The position numbers and the translations under genes are program-made. From Spirilliplanes yamanashiensis (GTDB taxonomy: Bacteria > Actinomycetota > Actinomycetes > Mycobacteriales > Micromonosporaceae), in assembly GCF_016863475.1 (NCBI RefSeq), contig NZ_BOOY01000024.1:1-32624 (forward strand): a DNA stretch of 32,624 bases. Direction: 5' to 3'. Under the pieces are notes generated by a model. It was not told the DNA's origin, did not search any database, and worked only from the letters and a program-made list of their open reading frames with translations. Positions 10,957-19,422 of the stretch are shown piece after piece (position 1 is the first letter of the stretch; every line of letters begins with the position of its first letter).

Positions 10957-13419
10957 ATGCGGATCCGCCCCTTCCGGCGGCTCTGGATCGTGCTCGGTGT
11001 GGCCTCGTTCGGCGACTGGCTCAGCCTGCTCGCCACCGCCCTGTTCGCCTCCGCCCAGTTCGACGGCAGCGCCGCGCAGGGCGCCGCGTTCGGCGGCACC
11101 ATCGCCGTGCGCCTGCTGCCCGCCCTGGTGCTCGGCCCGATCGCGGGCGTCCTCGCCGACCGCTGGGACCGCCGCTACACCATGGTCGTCGTCGACATCG
11201 CCCGGTTCTTCCTGTTCGCGTCGATGCCGCTCGTCGCGATCGCCGGCGCGCCCCGGGGCGTCGTCTTCGCCTGGATCGCGATCGCCACCTTCCTCATCGA
11301 GTCCATCACGATGATCTGGATTCCGGCGAAGGAGGCCGCGGTCCCCAACCTCATCCCGCGCGCCCGCCTGGAGATCTCCAACCAGCTCACCCTCATCACC
11401 ACGTACGGGCTCACGCCGGTCCTCGCCGCGCTCAGCCTGTCCGCGCTCACCGCCGGCGTGCAGAACGCCGGCGTCGGCCTGCCCGGCTGGGCCGACCCCG
11501 CCCAGCTCGCGCTGTGGGTCAACGCGTTCAGCCGGCTCGCCACCGCCATCGTCGTGTTCTTCGGCATCCGCGAGATCAGCGGCCGCAGCGCCGAACGCGA
11601 ACAGGCCGCCCAGCAGGGCATGTTCAAGCAGTTCGTCGACGGCTGGCGCTACATCGGCGGCAGCCCGCTCGTGCGCGGGCTCGTGCTCGGCATCTTCGGC
11701 GCGTTCGGCTGCGGCGGCATCGTCGTCGGCACCGCCAAGTTCTTCGCCACCAGCCTCGGCGCCGGCGAGGCCGCGTTCTCGCTGCTGTTCGCCACCCTGT
11801 TCATCGGCCTGGCCGTCGGCATCGGCCTCGGCCCGATGGTCGTCCGCGAGCTGTCGCGCCGCCGCTGGTTCGGCATGAGCATCGTGCTCGCCAGCGGCTC
11901 CGTCATCTTCCTCGCGTTCTCCATCCACCTGTCGATGGCGCTGCTCGGGGCGCTGCTCGTCGGCGCGGGCGCCGGCATGGCCTTCCTGGCCGGCACCACC
12001 CTGCTCGGCGGCGAGGTCACCGACGACGTCCGCGGCCGCGTCTTCGCCGTGGTGCAGATCGGCACCCGCGTCGTGCTGATGCTGGCGATCGCCCTGTCCG
12101 GCGTGCTCGTCGGCGTCGGCGGCTCCCGCCGCATCACCCTCGGCGCCGCCGCCGTCGACATCTCCTCCACCCGCGTCCTGCTGCTCGTCGCGGGCGCCGC
12201 CGGCGTGCTCACCGGCATCAGCGCCTTCCGGCAGATGGACGACAAGCGCGGCGTTCCCGTCCTGGCCGACCTGTGGGGGTCCGTCCGCGGCCGCCCGCTG
12301 TCGCCCGCCGAACCGTTCCTCAAGCACGGCATCTTCGTCGTCTTCGAGGGCGGCGAGGGCGCCGGCAAGTCCACCCAGGTCGACCGCCTCACGAGCGCGC
12401 TGCAGGCCGAGGGCCGCGACGTCGTCGTCACCCGCGAGCCCGGCGCCACCGACGTCGGCGCCCGCATCCGCTCCCTCGTCCTCGACCCGGGCGGCGCGCC
12501 GTCGCCCCGCGCCGAGGCCCTGCTGTACGCCGCCGACCGCGCCCACCACGTCGCCACCGTCGTCCGCCCGGCGATGGCCCGCGGCGCCGTCGTCGTCAGC
12601 GACCGCTACGTCGACTCGTCCCTGGCGTACCAGGGCGCCGGCCGCACCCTGCCCGTCAACGAGATCTCCTGGCTGTCGTCCTGGGCCACCGGCGGCCTCA
12701 AGCCCGACCTGGTCGTCCTCCTCGACGTCGAACCGTCCGTCGGCCTGGCGCGCGCCGCTGCCCGCGGCGAGGGCGCCGACCGCCTCGAGGCGGAGAGCCA
12801 GACCTTCCACGAGCGCGTCCGCTACGCCTTCCTCGACCTGGCCGCCGCCGACCCCAAGCGCTACCTGGTCCTGGACGCCTCCCGCCCGGCCGACGAGCTC
12901 GCCGCCCTGATCACGGCCCGGGTGACCGGCATGCTGACCGCGGACGACACCCAGCTGGCCCCGATCTCCACCCCGCCGCCGCCCGCAGCGGCCGACGCCA
13001 CCCAGGTCATCCGCCCGGCCGACGTCACTCAGGTCGTCTCTCCTACCTCCGCGGCCTCCGCGGACGAGACGCAGGTCGTCTCCGCCGCCTCGGCGGCCTC
13101 CGCGGCCTCCGCGGCCTCCGCGGACGAGACGCAGGTCGTGCGGCCCGTCGAGCCGCGCATCGTCGTGCTCGGCCCCGACGCGACCCAGGTGGTCCCCACC
13201 CGCGCCGCGCCCTCCCCGTCCGCCGACGAGACCCAGGTCGTGCCCGCCGCCTCCGCGGACCAGACGCAGGTCCTGCCGCCGTCCGCCCCCGCGGACCGGG
13301 AGTCGCCCACCGACGTGGCCGTGGAACTCACCGACCACGGCACCCCGGTCGACCCCGCCGCCGGCGACGGCCCCGCCGACGACCTCGCCCGCCAGACCCG
13401 CAACGGTGGCCGGCCGTGA
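10957..13419 (+). CDS. tmk: Bifunctional MFS transporter / thymidylate kinase fusion
   Basis: Two fused proteins. Residues about 1-430 are an MFS-type membrane domain of roughly 12 hydrophobic helices, with the loop ADRWDRRYTMVVVDIARF. Residues about 457-660 are thymidylate kinase (dTMP to dTDP): P-loop FEGGEGAGKSTQ near 463-472, TREPGATDVG and SDRYVDSSLAYQGAGR. An 8-repeat [D]-x-TQV tail follows (about 661-775). Such fusions occur in Micromonosporaceae; what the MFS part carries is unknown. 10957 is the first ATG/GTG/TTG after the in-frame stop at 10837, but it lacks a ribosome-binding site. A strong GGAGG at 10870-10874 instead points to GTC (10879) or ATC (10882), so the true N-terminus may be about 25 residues longer. 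The 3' end overlaps holB by GTGA. Confidence 0.92.
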   Translation: MRIRPFRRLWIVLGVASFGDWLSLLATALFASAQFDGSAAQGAAFGGTIAVRLLPALVLGPIAGVLADRWDRRYTMVVVDIARFFLFASMPLVAIAGAPRGVVFAWIAIATFLIESITMIWIPAKEAAVPNLIPRARLEISNQLTLITTYGLTPVLAALSLSALTAGVQNAGVGLPGWADPAQLALWVNAFSRLATAIVVFFGIREISGRSAEREQAAQQGMFKQFVDGWRYIGGSPLVRGLVLGIFGAFGCGGIVVGTAKFFATSLGAGEAAFSLLFATLFIGLAVGIGLGPMVVRELSRRRWFGMSIVLASGSVIFLAFSIHLSMALLGALLVGAGAGMAFLAGTTLLGGEVTDDVRGRVFAVVQIGTRVVLMLAIALSGVLVGVGGSRRITLGAAAVDISSTRVLLLVAGAAGVLTGISAFRQMDDKRGVPVLADLWGSVRGRPLSPAEPFLKHGIFVVFEGGEGAGKSTQVDRLTSALQAEGRDVVVTREPGATDVGARIRSLVLDPGGAPSPRAEALLYAADRAHHVATVVRPAMARGAVVVSDRYVDSSLAYQGAGRTLPVNEISWLSSWATGGLKPDLVVLLDVEPSVGLARAAARGEGADRLEAESQTFHERVRYAFLDLAAADPKRYLVLDASRPADELAALITARVTGMLTADDTQLAPISTPPPPAAADATQVIRPADVTQVVSPTSAASADETQVVSAASAASAASAASADETQVVRPVEPRIVVLGPDATQVVPTRAAPSPSADETQVVPAASADQTQVLPPSAPADRESPTDVAVELTDHGTPVDPAAGDGPADDLARQTRNGGRP
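12943..13281 (+). repeat. Eight [D]-x-T-Q-[V/L] repeats in the Tmk C-terminal tail
   Basis: In order the motifs are DDTQLA, DATQVI, DVTQVV, DETQVV, DETQVV, DATQVV, DETQVV and DQTQVL. They are separated by Ala/Ser/Pro-rich spacers, two of which share nearly identical DNA (around 13050 and 13111). The tail lies beyond the kinase core. Confidence 0.9.
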
Positions 13420-14603
13420 GCGTCTTCGCCGACCTGGTCGGCCAGGACGAGGCCGTCGAGACCCTGCAGACCTCCGCCGCCGCGGCCGCCCGCATCATCG
13501 CCGGCGACAGCGCGAACAGCGGCGCCATGACCCACGCCTGGATCTTCACCGGCCCGCCGGGCTCCGGCCGCTCGGTGGCGGCGCGGGCGTTCGCCGCGGC
13601 CCTGCAGTGCGCCACCGGCACCGGCTGCGGCCACTGCCACGGCTGCCACACCACCCTGACCGGCACCCACGCCGACGTGCGGCTCGTCGTCCCCGAGGGC
13701 CTGTCCATCGGCGTCGGCGAGATGCGCGCCCTGGTGCTGCGCGCGGGCAGCGCCCCGTCCGGCGGCCGCTGGCAGATCGTCATCATCGAGGACGCCGACC
13801 GGCTCACCGAGGCGGCCGGCAACGCCCTGCTCAAGGCCGTCGAGGAACCGCCGCCGCGCACCGTGTTCCTGCTGTGCACCCCGTCCACCCACCCCGACGA
13901 CATCTCGGTGACGATCCGGTCGCGCTGCCGCGTCGTACCCCTGCGCCAGCCCGCCGCCGACGCGGTCGCCACCGTCCTGGTCCGCCGCGACGGCGTCGCC
14001 CCCGACGTCGCCGCCTGGGCGGCCGCCGCGGCCCAGGGCCACGTGGGCCGCGCCAAGCGCCTCGCCACCGACGCCCAGGCCCGCGCCCGCCGCGAAGCCG
14101 TCCTCGCCGTCCCGCGCCGCCTGACCGGCGTCGGCGCCGCCTTCGACGCGGCGTCCGCCTTCATCGAGGCCGCGGAGGCGGAGGCGGCCGACGCCAACAC
14201 CGAGTCCGACGCCACCGAACGCGCCGACCTCGAACGCGCCCTCGGCGCCGGCGGCACCGGCCGCGGCGCGGCGGGCGCCATCCGCGGCGCCGCCGGCCAG
14301 CTCAAGGACCTGGAACGCCGCCAGAAGTCCCGCGCCACCCGCGCCCAGCGCGACGCCCTCGACCGTGCCCTGGTCGACCTCGCCGGCTTCTACCGCGACG
14401 TCCTGACCAAGGGGGTCGGCGCGCCGGTAGCCCCGGTCCACAATGACGTGCTGCCGATGGCCGAGGCCGCCGCGCAGAAGTGGACGCCGGAGGCGACGCT
14501 GAGGCGCCTGGAAGCGGTGCTGGCGTGCCGCACGGCGATCGACGCGAACGTCAAGCCCCGCATCGCCGTGGAGGCGATGATGCTGACCCTCTGGCGCGGC
14601 TGA
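13416..14603 (+). CDS. holB: DNA polymerase III delta' subunit
   Basis: A 395-residue clamp-loader subunit that helps load the beta clamp onto primed DNA. It starts at the GTG at 13416, overlapping the tmk stop, so the two are translationally coupled. The AAA+ fold shows a Walker-A-like GPPGSGRS with Arg in place of the catalytic Lys, as expected for the non-ATPase delta' subunit. A four-cysteine zinc module (C-x6-C-x2-C-x2-C in the LQCATGTGCGHCHGCH stretch) follows, then IVIIEDADRLTEAAGNALLKAVEEPP, TPSTHPDDISVTIRSRC with the SRC motif, and a helical C-terminal domain. A hairpin terminator follows immediately. Confidence 0.96.
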   Translation: MSVFADLVGQDEAVETLQTSAAAAARIIAGDSANSGAMTHAWIFTGPPGSGRSVAARAFAAALQCATGTGCGHCHGCHTTLTGTHADVRLVVPEGLSIGVGEMRALVLRAGSAPSGGRWQIVIIEDADRLTEAAGNALLKAVEEPPPRTVFLLCTPSTHPDDISVTIRSRCRVVPLRQPAADAVATVLVRRDGVAPDVAAWAAAAAQGHVGRAKRLATDAQARARREAVLAVPRRLTGVGAAFDAASAFIEAAEAEAADANTESDATERADLERALGAGGTGRGAAGAIRGAAGQLKDLERRQKSRATRAQRDALDRALVDLAGFYRDVLTKGVGAPVAPVHNDVLPMAEAAAQKWTPEATLRRLEAVLACRTAIDANVKPRIAVEAMMLTLWRG

Positions 14604-14604
14604 G

Positions 14605-14632
14605 GCAACCCCGGCAAAACGGACGGGGTTGC
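14605..14632 (+). terminator. Hairpin terminator after holB
   Basis: GCAACCCCG at 14605-14613 pairs perfectly with CGGGGTTGC at 14624-14632 across a 10-nt A-rich loop. It begins 2 nt after the holB stop. There is no U-tract, as is common in high-GC actinobacteria. Confidence 0.75.
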
Positions 14633-14748
14633 GGCGTCGTTCTCCGAACGCCGATGATGCCTGCGCATCGATGCTCCTGATCCCGCGCCCGTCAAAGGCC
14701 GCCGGATCCGGCCACTCGATGTCGGTCGGCACAACAACGGGGAGAACC

Positions 14749-15231
14749 ATGAGACTGTCCACCACCAGGCGCCGCGCTGCCCTCGCAGCGACGAGCGCCG
14801 GAATCGTCGCCGCCGCGATCGCCGGGGTCGCGGCCGGCGTGCCCGCGCTCGCCGCGCCCGAGGACGCGGAGCCGACGTCCCTCGTCGAGGACTTCAGCTA
14901 CCCGGACGCGGCGTCCTACCCGGACATCAAGCTCATCCGGGGCGACGGCCGCATCCTGATCGTCGACTGCGACGCCGGCCGCACCTCCGCGGAGGTGTGG
15001 AGCTTCACCCGGCCCACCCCGTTCTGCTTCGAGTTCAAGGGCGACAACGGCTTCGTCTCGCTGGAACTGGCCGACGTGTACGGCATCCGCAACAACGAGA
15101 ACTTCGCCATGTCCGCCAAGGTCACCGTCGACGAGACCACCAAGGTCGTCGAGGTTCCGGAGGTCGACTGGAAGGGCGTCGGCGTCGGCGCCGGTGAGAA
15201 CCAGGCGGTCCTGCTGGAACTGCGGGCCTGA
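14749..15231 (+). CDS. Small exported protein upstream of the toxin gene
   Basis: A 160-residue protein with a twin-Arg-rich signal peptide (MRLSTTRRRAALAATSAG, hydrophobic core, VPALA before APED). The mature part has LVEDFSYPDAASYPDIKLIRG, ILIVDCDAG, AEVWSF, FCFEFKGDNGFVSLELADVYGIR and the ending AVLLELRA. Two Cys could form a disulfide. The segment VDCDAG..AEVW..FEFKG..G resembles LCDAG..AQVW..FELKG..G in the twin proteins near the ECF sigma gene. GGGGAGA precedes the ATG, which argues against the in-frame upstream ATG at 14719. Only 60 bp separate it from the toxin gene, so co-transcription is likely. No function is known to me. Confidence 0.8.
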   Translation: MRLSTTRRRAALAATSAGIVAAAIAGVAAGVPALAAPEDAEPTSLVEDFSYPDAASYPDIKLIRGDGRILIVDCDAGRTSAEVWSFTRPTPFCFEFKGDNGFVSLELADVYGIRNNENFAMSAKVTVDETTKVVEVPEVDWKGVGVGAGENQAVLLELRA

Positions 15232-15291
15232 TCCGTCACACCGATTCATCGATCGGCTGCCGGCAGCAGCCGGATTCCACGGGGGAAGTAG

Positions 15292-18200
15292 ATGTTGTTG
15301 CACCGTGCCCGCAGACGTCCGGGGCCCGGCCGCCGCCGGGTGGCCATGGGCCTTCTGACACCGCTGCTCGTTCTCAGCACCGTCGCCGTCCCGGCCCCCG
15401 CCTTCGCGGAGGAGCCGGACGGGGAACCGATCGCGCCGACCGCCCGGGCCTCCGCGCTGCACCTCATGCGGTTCGGCGGGCCGAGCACCGCGAAGGCCGC
15501 CAAGGCGGCGTTGCTGGGGAGCGATGAGGAGCTGCAGCGATTCATCGACGAGGCCGACGGTGATCTGCAGGACAAGGATCTGCGGACCCGGATCACCGGT
15601 CTGCTGACGACCGGTGGCCCCGGCGTGCAGGCCGCGGCGACCCGGGCGCTGGACGGCAGCGACGACGACCGGGCCGCCTTCATCGAGTCGGGTTTCGACA
15701 CCGCCTGGCTGCAGGACGAGCGTGCCCGCGCCCTTCAGGTGCACAACACCGGCGGGTACGCGGTGCGGACCGCCGCCAGGAAGGCCCTCGACTCGGGCGA
15801 CGACGCGATCACGCGGTTCCTCGCCGTGGATCAGTTCACCGCCCAGGAGCAGGACGATCACGCCGCCGCCCTGGCCGTCATGTCCGGCGGGGGCACGGCC
15901 ACCAAGGAGATGGCCCGGGTCGCGCTCGCCGAGGGGCCGGAAGCCGTCCGGGAGTTCCTGGACAGCGGCGCCGAGGTCGGTCGTGCCCGGGACGCGACGC
16001 TGGAGTCGGTCACCGAGCTCGCGAACGAGGCCAAGGCGGCAGGGCTCAAGGCCGCCAGGGAGACCGAAGCGGCGAAGCTCGCCGCCAAGCAGGCGAACGA
16101 GGCCGCGAACCGGGCGAAGTCGGCTGCGAGGATCGCCGCCGACGAGACCCGGCTGGCGAAGGACTCGGCGGTGAAGGCGGCGCGGGCGGCCGGCCGTGCG
16201 GCCGACGCGGCCAGCCAGGCCGCCGACGCGGCGGAGGTGGCGATCGGTGCCGCCGCCCAGGCGCACTCCGCCGCGCGTGCCGCATCGGCCGCCGCTGCCC
16301 GGGCCGCGCGCGCGGCCGTGCTGGCCGAGGGCGCGGCCAGCAAGGCGTGGACGTCCGCGTCCAAGGCGTGGACGGACGAGCGGGCCGCGAACGACGCGCG
16401 GATCGCGGCCAACACCGCGATGGAGATCGCGGCGGCGGCCAAGATCGCGGCCGACGCCGCCGACCAGGCGAAGCTGGCCGGCGACGCCTCCGGTGACGCC
16501 GCCATCGCCGCGGCCTCGGCGAGCGTGAACGCCGACAACGCCGCCGCGGCCTCCGACGAGGCGAGCGGCTACTCGCAGGCGGCCGGCGCCGAGGCGGAGC
16601 GCGCTCGGCGCAACGCCGCACTGGCCCGGAAGGCCGCGGCCCGCGCCACCCGGGCGGCGAACGCGGCAGTCGCGTTCGCCCGCAAGGCGGCGGTCGCCGC
16701 CGGGGAGTCCGCCCGTGCGGCCCGCGACTCCGCCGCCCACGCGCAGAACGCGGCGAAGGCGGCGCGCGACGCCGCCGATGCCGCGGGCAAGGCCCACGAC
16801 AAGGCCGAGAAGGCGCGTGTGCACGCCGACGCCGCGATCAGCGCGGCGAAGACCGCGTCGGCGGCCGCGGCACAGGCCACCAAGGTGGCCGAACTCGCCG
16901 ACGTCGCCGACCAGGAGCGGCTTCGCGAGGTCACCGACCAGGGCATCGCGCAGGCGGAGGTGGCGCTGGCCGAGGACCGCAAGATCGCGGCGGAGGCCGC
17001 CTGGTACGCGGAGGAGCAGGCGCGCCGCGACGCGGAGACGCGCGCCCTGCTGTCCGAGGCCGCCGCGCCGGGCACCCCGGCCGCGACCATGGTGCAGAAG
17101 GGCCGGGCGGCCGCGATGCGGTTGCTGACGGCGGGAGGGCCGTACTCCCGGGTCGTGGCCGAGGAGGCGCTCCTCGGTGGCGAGGTGGAGATGGAGGCCT
17201 TCCTGACCCGCAATCTCGCCGTCGCGACCGAGCAGGACGACCGCGGCCGGGTCGCGTCGATCGCCGAGTTCGGCGAGCCGGCCGCGCTGCGTACGGCTGC
17301 GGAGCAGGCACTCGCCGGATCCGCCGCCGACGTTCGTGAGTTCCTGCGCACCCAGTACTACCCCGGCAAGGAGCACCACGACCGGGCCGCGATCCTGAAG
17401 ATCCTGGAGGTAGGCCCGGCGTCCCGGTCGGCCGGCACGGCGGCTCTCAACGGCACGGCCGAGGACCGCCTGAAGTTCCTCAACCGCGGCCAGTACGTGG
17501 CTGCGGAGCAGGACGAGCGGGTGAAGATCCTGCAGATCCTGTCCGCGACCCCGCCGCCCGGCAGGGAGGTCCAGGCGGCGGCGCGCATCGCCCTGGCCGG
17601 ACCGCAGTCGTACATGCGAGGTTTCCTGCAGGTCGGACTCGCCCAGGCGCAACAGCGGGACTACTTCGCGGCGACGCACAACGCTCGCGTGTCGGCGGTC
17701 CTGGCCGAGGCCAACAAGGCGGCGGCGAGCGCGCAGCAGAGCGCCTACACCGCTGCGCAGGCGGCCGCCGACGCCCGCGACGACGACAAGGCCGCCGCGG
17801 AGTACGCCAAGCAGGCGTCGGCGTCGGCCACGGCGGCCACGAACTACTCCAACGAGGCCAAGGCCTCGGCGCAGCGCGCCAAGAACTCCGCCGAGCAGGC
17901 AGCGGTCTCGGCTGCGACGGCGCGCAACGCGGCCGCCGCCGCGCGGGCCGACGCTCGCCGGGCGGAGGAGGCGGCGGCGGACGCGCGGTGGTCGGCCTCG
18001 GTCGCCAAGGGGCACGCCGACAGCGCCAAGCGGGCGGCCGCGGACGCCAAGCGCTCGGCCGAGAAGGCGGGCGAGAGTGCCCGGCTCGCCCAGCAGGACT
18101 ACGACACCGCGTACCGCATCGCCCTCGTCAAGATCAACGAGGAGGAGCAGGCGAGGCGGAACAACCCCGATCCCGAGGGTGACAAGAAGTGCAACCGCCC

Positions 18201-19422
18201 GCCGGGCTACGGCGCCGATGCCTCCTGTTACCCCAGCCTGCCGGGGATGCAGCGGACCGATCAGGACGGCGACATCGTCTGCTGGGACTGGGCTGTCGAG
18301 GACGGCAAGACCCAGTGCGGATACCGGGTGGTCTCCGACGAGGAGCGGCTCAAGTTCCAGCAGGACCGCGACAACCAGAACACGATCAACGCGTGCGTTC
18401 TGTTCATCCCGGGCTGTCTCGCTGTGGTCACGTCCATCCTGGTCGCGGCCGACCCGGAGACGCGCAACGACCCTGAGGCGATGCTCGACGAGGTCACCGA
18501 GCGGCTCATGGGCAAGAAGCTGGACGCGCTCAAGCGCCAGTCACGGCTGCTGGACCAGATCAACTGCCAGAAGAACAAGAAGGCCGGCAACAGCTTCGAC
18601 GCCGACACCCCCGTGGTGATGGCCGACCGGAGCGCCAAGGCGATCAGCGAGGTGAAACTCCACGACCAGGTGCTGGCGACGGACCCGGAGACCGGCGTGA
18701 CGTCCGCCCGCACCGTGACCGCCCTGCACGTCAACCAGGACACCGAACTGACCGACGTGCTGGTGGAGGACGCCCAGGGCAGCACGGCGACCATCGACAC
18801 CACCGATGGTCACCCGTTCTGGAACGTCACCGAGGGCCGTTGGACGGCGGCCGACGCTCTCAACGAGGACGACGTGCTCCGTACGCCTGACGGCGAGCCG
18901 GCCACGGTCGAGGAGATCACGTCCTTCACGGGCGACCAGCCGATGTACAACCTCACGGTCGACGCTCCGCACACGTACTACGTGCTGGCCGGGGAAGCCG
19001 CCGTCCTGGTCCACAACTTCGACTGCGGCAAGGTCCTCGACACCCTCGAGGGCGACAGCCCCGATGTGGTCAAGCACAACCAGCTCGTCAAGGACCGGTG
19101 GGACCACTCCTTCGATCGGCATGCGGCGCAGTGGTTCGGCTACGACAAGCTGACCGACATCCCGAAGGAGCGGCTGCCGCTGCTCAAGGAACAGTGGAAG
19201 GACCTCGTCAAGTACGTTGGCCGGAGCAACAACAGCGGCCCCTACCTGCTCGGCGAGGGCGGCACGAAGACGCGGACGACCTACCACCTCGCCAGGAAGG
19301 ACGGCCGCTGGTTCGCGGTCCTGTTCTACGACGAGGGTCCGATGAAGGGCTACCTGGCCACCGGCTTCGTGCCCAACGCCAAGCAGCTCGCCTACATGAA
19401 GAGAATGGCTGGCATCAAGTGA
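15292..19422 (+). CDS. Secreted polymorphic toxin: ALF repeats, coiled coils, Hint, C-terminal toxin
   Basis: A 1376-residue exported protein. In order: signal peptide (MLLHRARRRPGPGRRR, hydrophobic core, PAFA before EEP); ALF-type repeats (about 59-240); Ala-rich coiled coil (about 245-540); second ALF block (about 595-790; DERVKILQILSATPP); second Ala-rich coiled coil (about 800-940); Cys-containing linker (941-1100); Hint domain 1101-1242 (NSFDADTPVVMADRS, TTDGHPFW, YYVLAGEAAVLVHN); and a unique domain 1243-1376. A Hint domain before a short variable C-terminus is the hallmark of actinobacterial polymorphic toxins, where autocleavage frees the toxin. The toxin (DRWDHSFDRHAAQWFG, GYLATGFVPN) may be a BECR-fold ribonuclease; that is only a guess. 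GGGGGAAG precedes the ATG. Its stop overlaps the immunity gene. Confidence 0.9.
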   Translation: MLLHRARRRPGPGRRRVAMGLLTPLLVLSTVAVPAPAFAEEPDGEPIAPTARASALHLMRFGGPSTAKAAKAALLGSDEELQRFIDEADGDLQDKDLRTRITGLLTTGGPGVQAAATRALDGSDDDRAAFIESGFDTAWLQDERARALQVHNTGGYAVRTAARKALDSGDDAITRFLAVDQFTAQEQDDHAAALAVMSGGGTATKEMARVALAEGPEAVREFLDSGAEVGRARDATLESVTELANEAKAAGLKAARETEAAKLAAKQANEAANRAKSAARIAADETRLAKDSAVKAARAAGRAADAASQAADAAEVAIGAAAQAHSAARAASAAAARAARAAVLAEGAASKAWTSASKAWTDERAANDARIAANTAMEIAAAAKIAADAADQAKLAGDASGDAAIAAASASVNADNAAAASDEASGYSQAAGAEAERARRNAALARKAAARATRAANAAVAFARKAAVAAGESARAARDSAAHAQNAAKAARDAADAAGKAHDKAEKARVHADAAISAAKTASAAAAQATKVAELADVADQERLREVTDQGIAQAEVALAEDRKIAAEAAWYAEEQARRDAETRALLSEAAAPGTPAATMVQKGRAAAMRLLTAGGPYSRVVAEEALLGGEVEMEAFLTRNLAVATEQDDRGRVASIAEFGEPAALRTAAEQALAGSAADVREFLRTQYYPGKEHHDRAAILKILEVGPASRSAGTAALNGTAEDRLKFLNRGQYVAAEQDERVKILQILSATPPPGREVQAAARIALAGPQSYMRGFLQVGLAQAQQRDYFAATHNARVSAVLAEANKAAASAQQSAYTAAQAAADARDDDKAAAEYAKQASASATAATNYSNEAKASAQRAKNSAEQAAVSAATARNAAAAARADARRAEEAAADARWSASVAKGHADSAKRAAADAKRSAEKAGESARLAQQDYDTAYRIALVKINEEEQARRNNPDPEGDKKCNRPPGYGADASCYPSLPGMQRTDQDGDIVCWDWAVEDGKTQCGYRVVSDEERLKFQQDRDNQNTINACVLFIPGCLAVVTSILVAADPETRNDPEAMLDEVTERLMGKKLDALKRQSRLLDQINCQKNKKAGNSFDADTPVVMADRSAKAISEVKLHDQVLATDPETGVTSARTVTALHVNQDTELTDVLVEDAQGSTATIDTTDGHPFWNVTEGRWTAADALNEDDVLRTPDGEPATVEEITSFTGDQPMYNLTVDAPHTYYVLAGEAAVLVHNFDCGKVLDTLEGDSPDVVKHNQLVKDRWDHSFDRHAAQWFGYDKLTDIPKERLPLLKEQWKDLVKYVGRSNNSGPYLLGEGGTKTRTTYHLARKDGRWFAVLFYDEGPMKGYLATGFVPNAKQLAYMKRMAGIK
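15466..16011 (+). repeat. ALF repeat block 1 of the toxin
   Basis: About four degenerate 40-45-residue units carry A...AL.GSDE....F, DDRAAF and QDDHAAAL-type motifs, as in the ALF short-repeat family of actinobacterial secreted proteins. The second block lies at about 17076-17660. Confidence 0.75.

Noticed and set aside
10831-13338. Antisense frame of 835 codons opposite the MFS-Tmk gene
   Set aside because: Gly/Asp/Arg-rich shadow with no domain; the sense frame is a clear enzyme.
13560-13590. Loss of the Walker A lysine in HolB
   Set aside because: Arg at this position is normal for delta' subunits, which do not hydrolyse ATP.
14692-18015. Antisense frame of 1107 codons opposite the toxin gene
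   Set aside because: Arises from the Ala codon bias of the coiled-coil region read in reverse.
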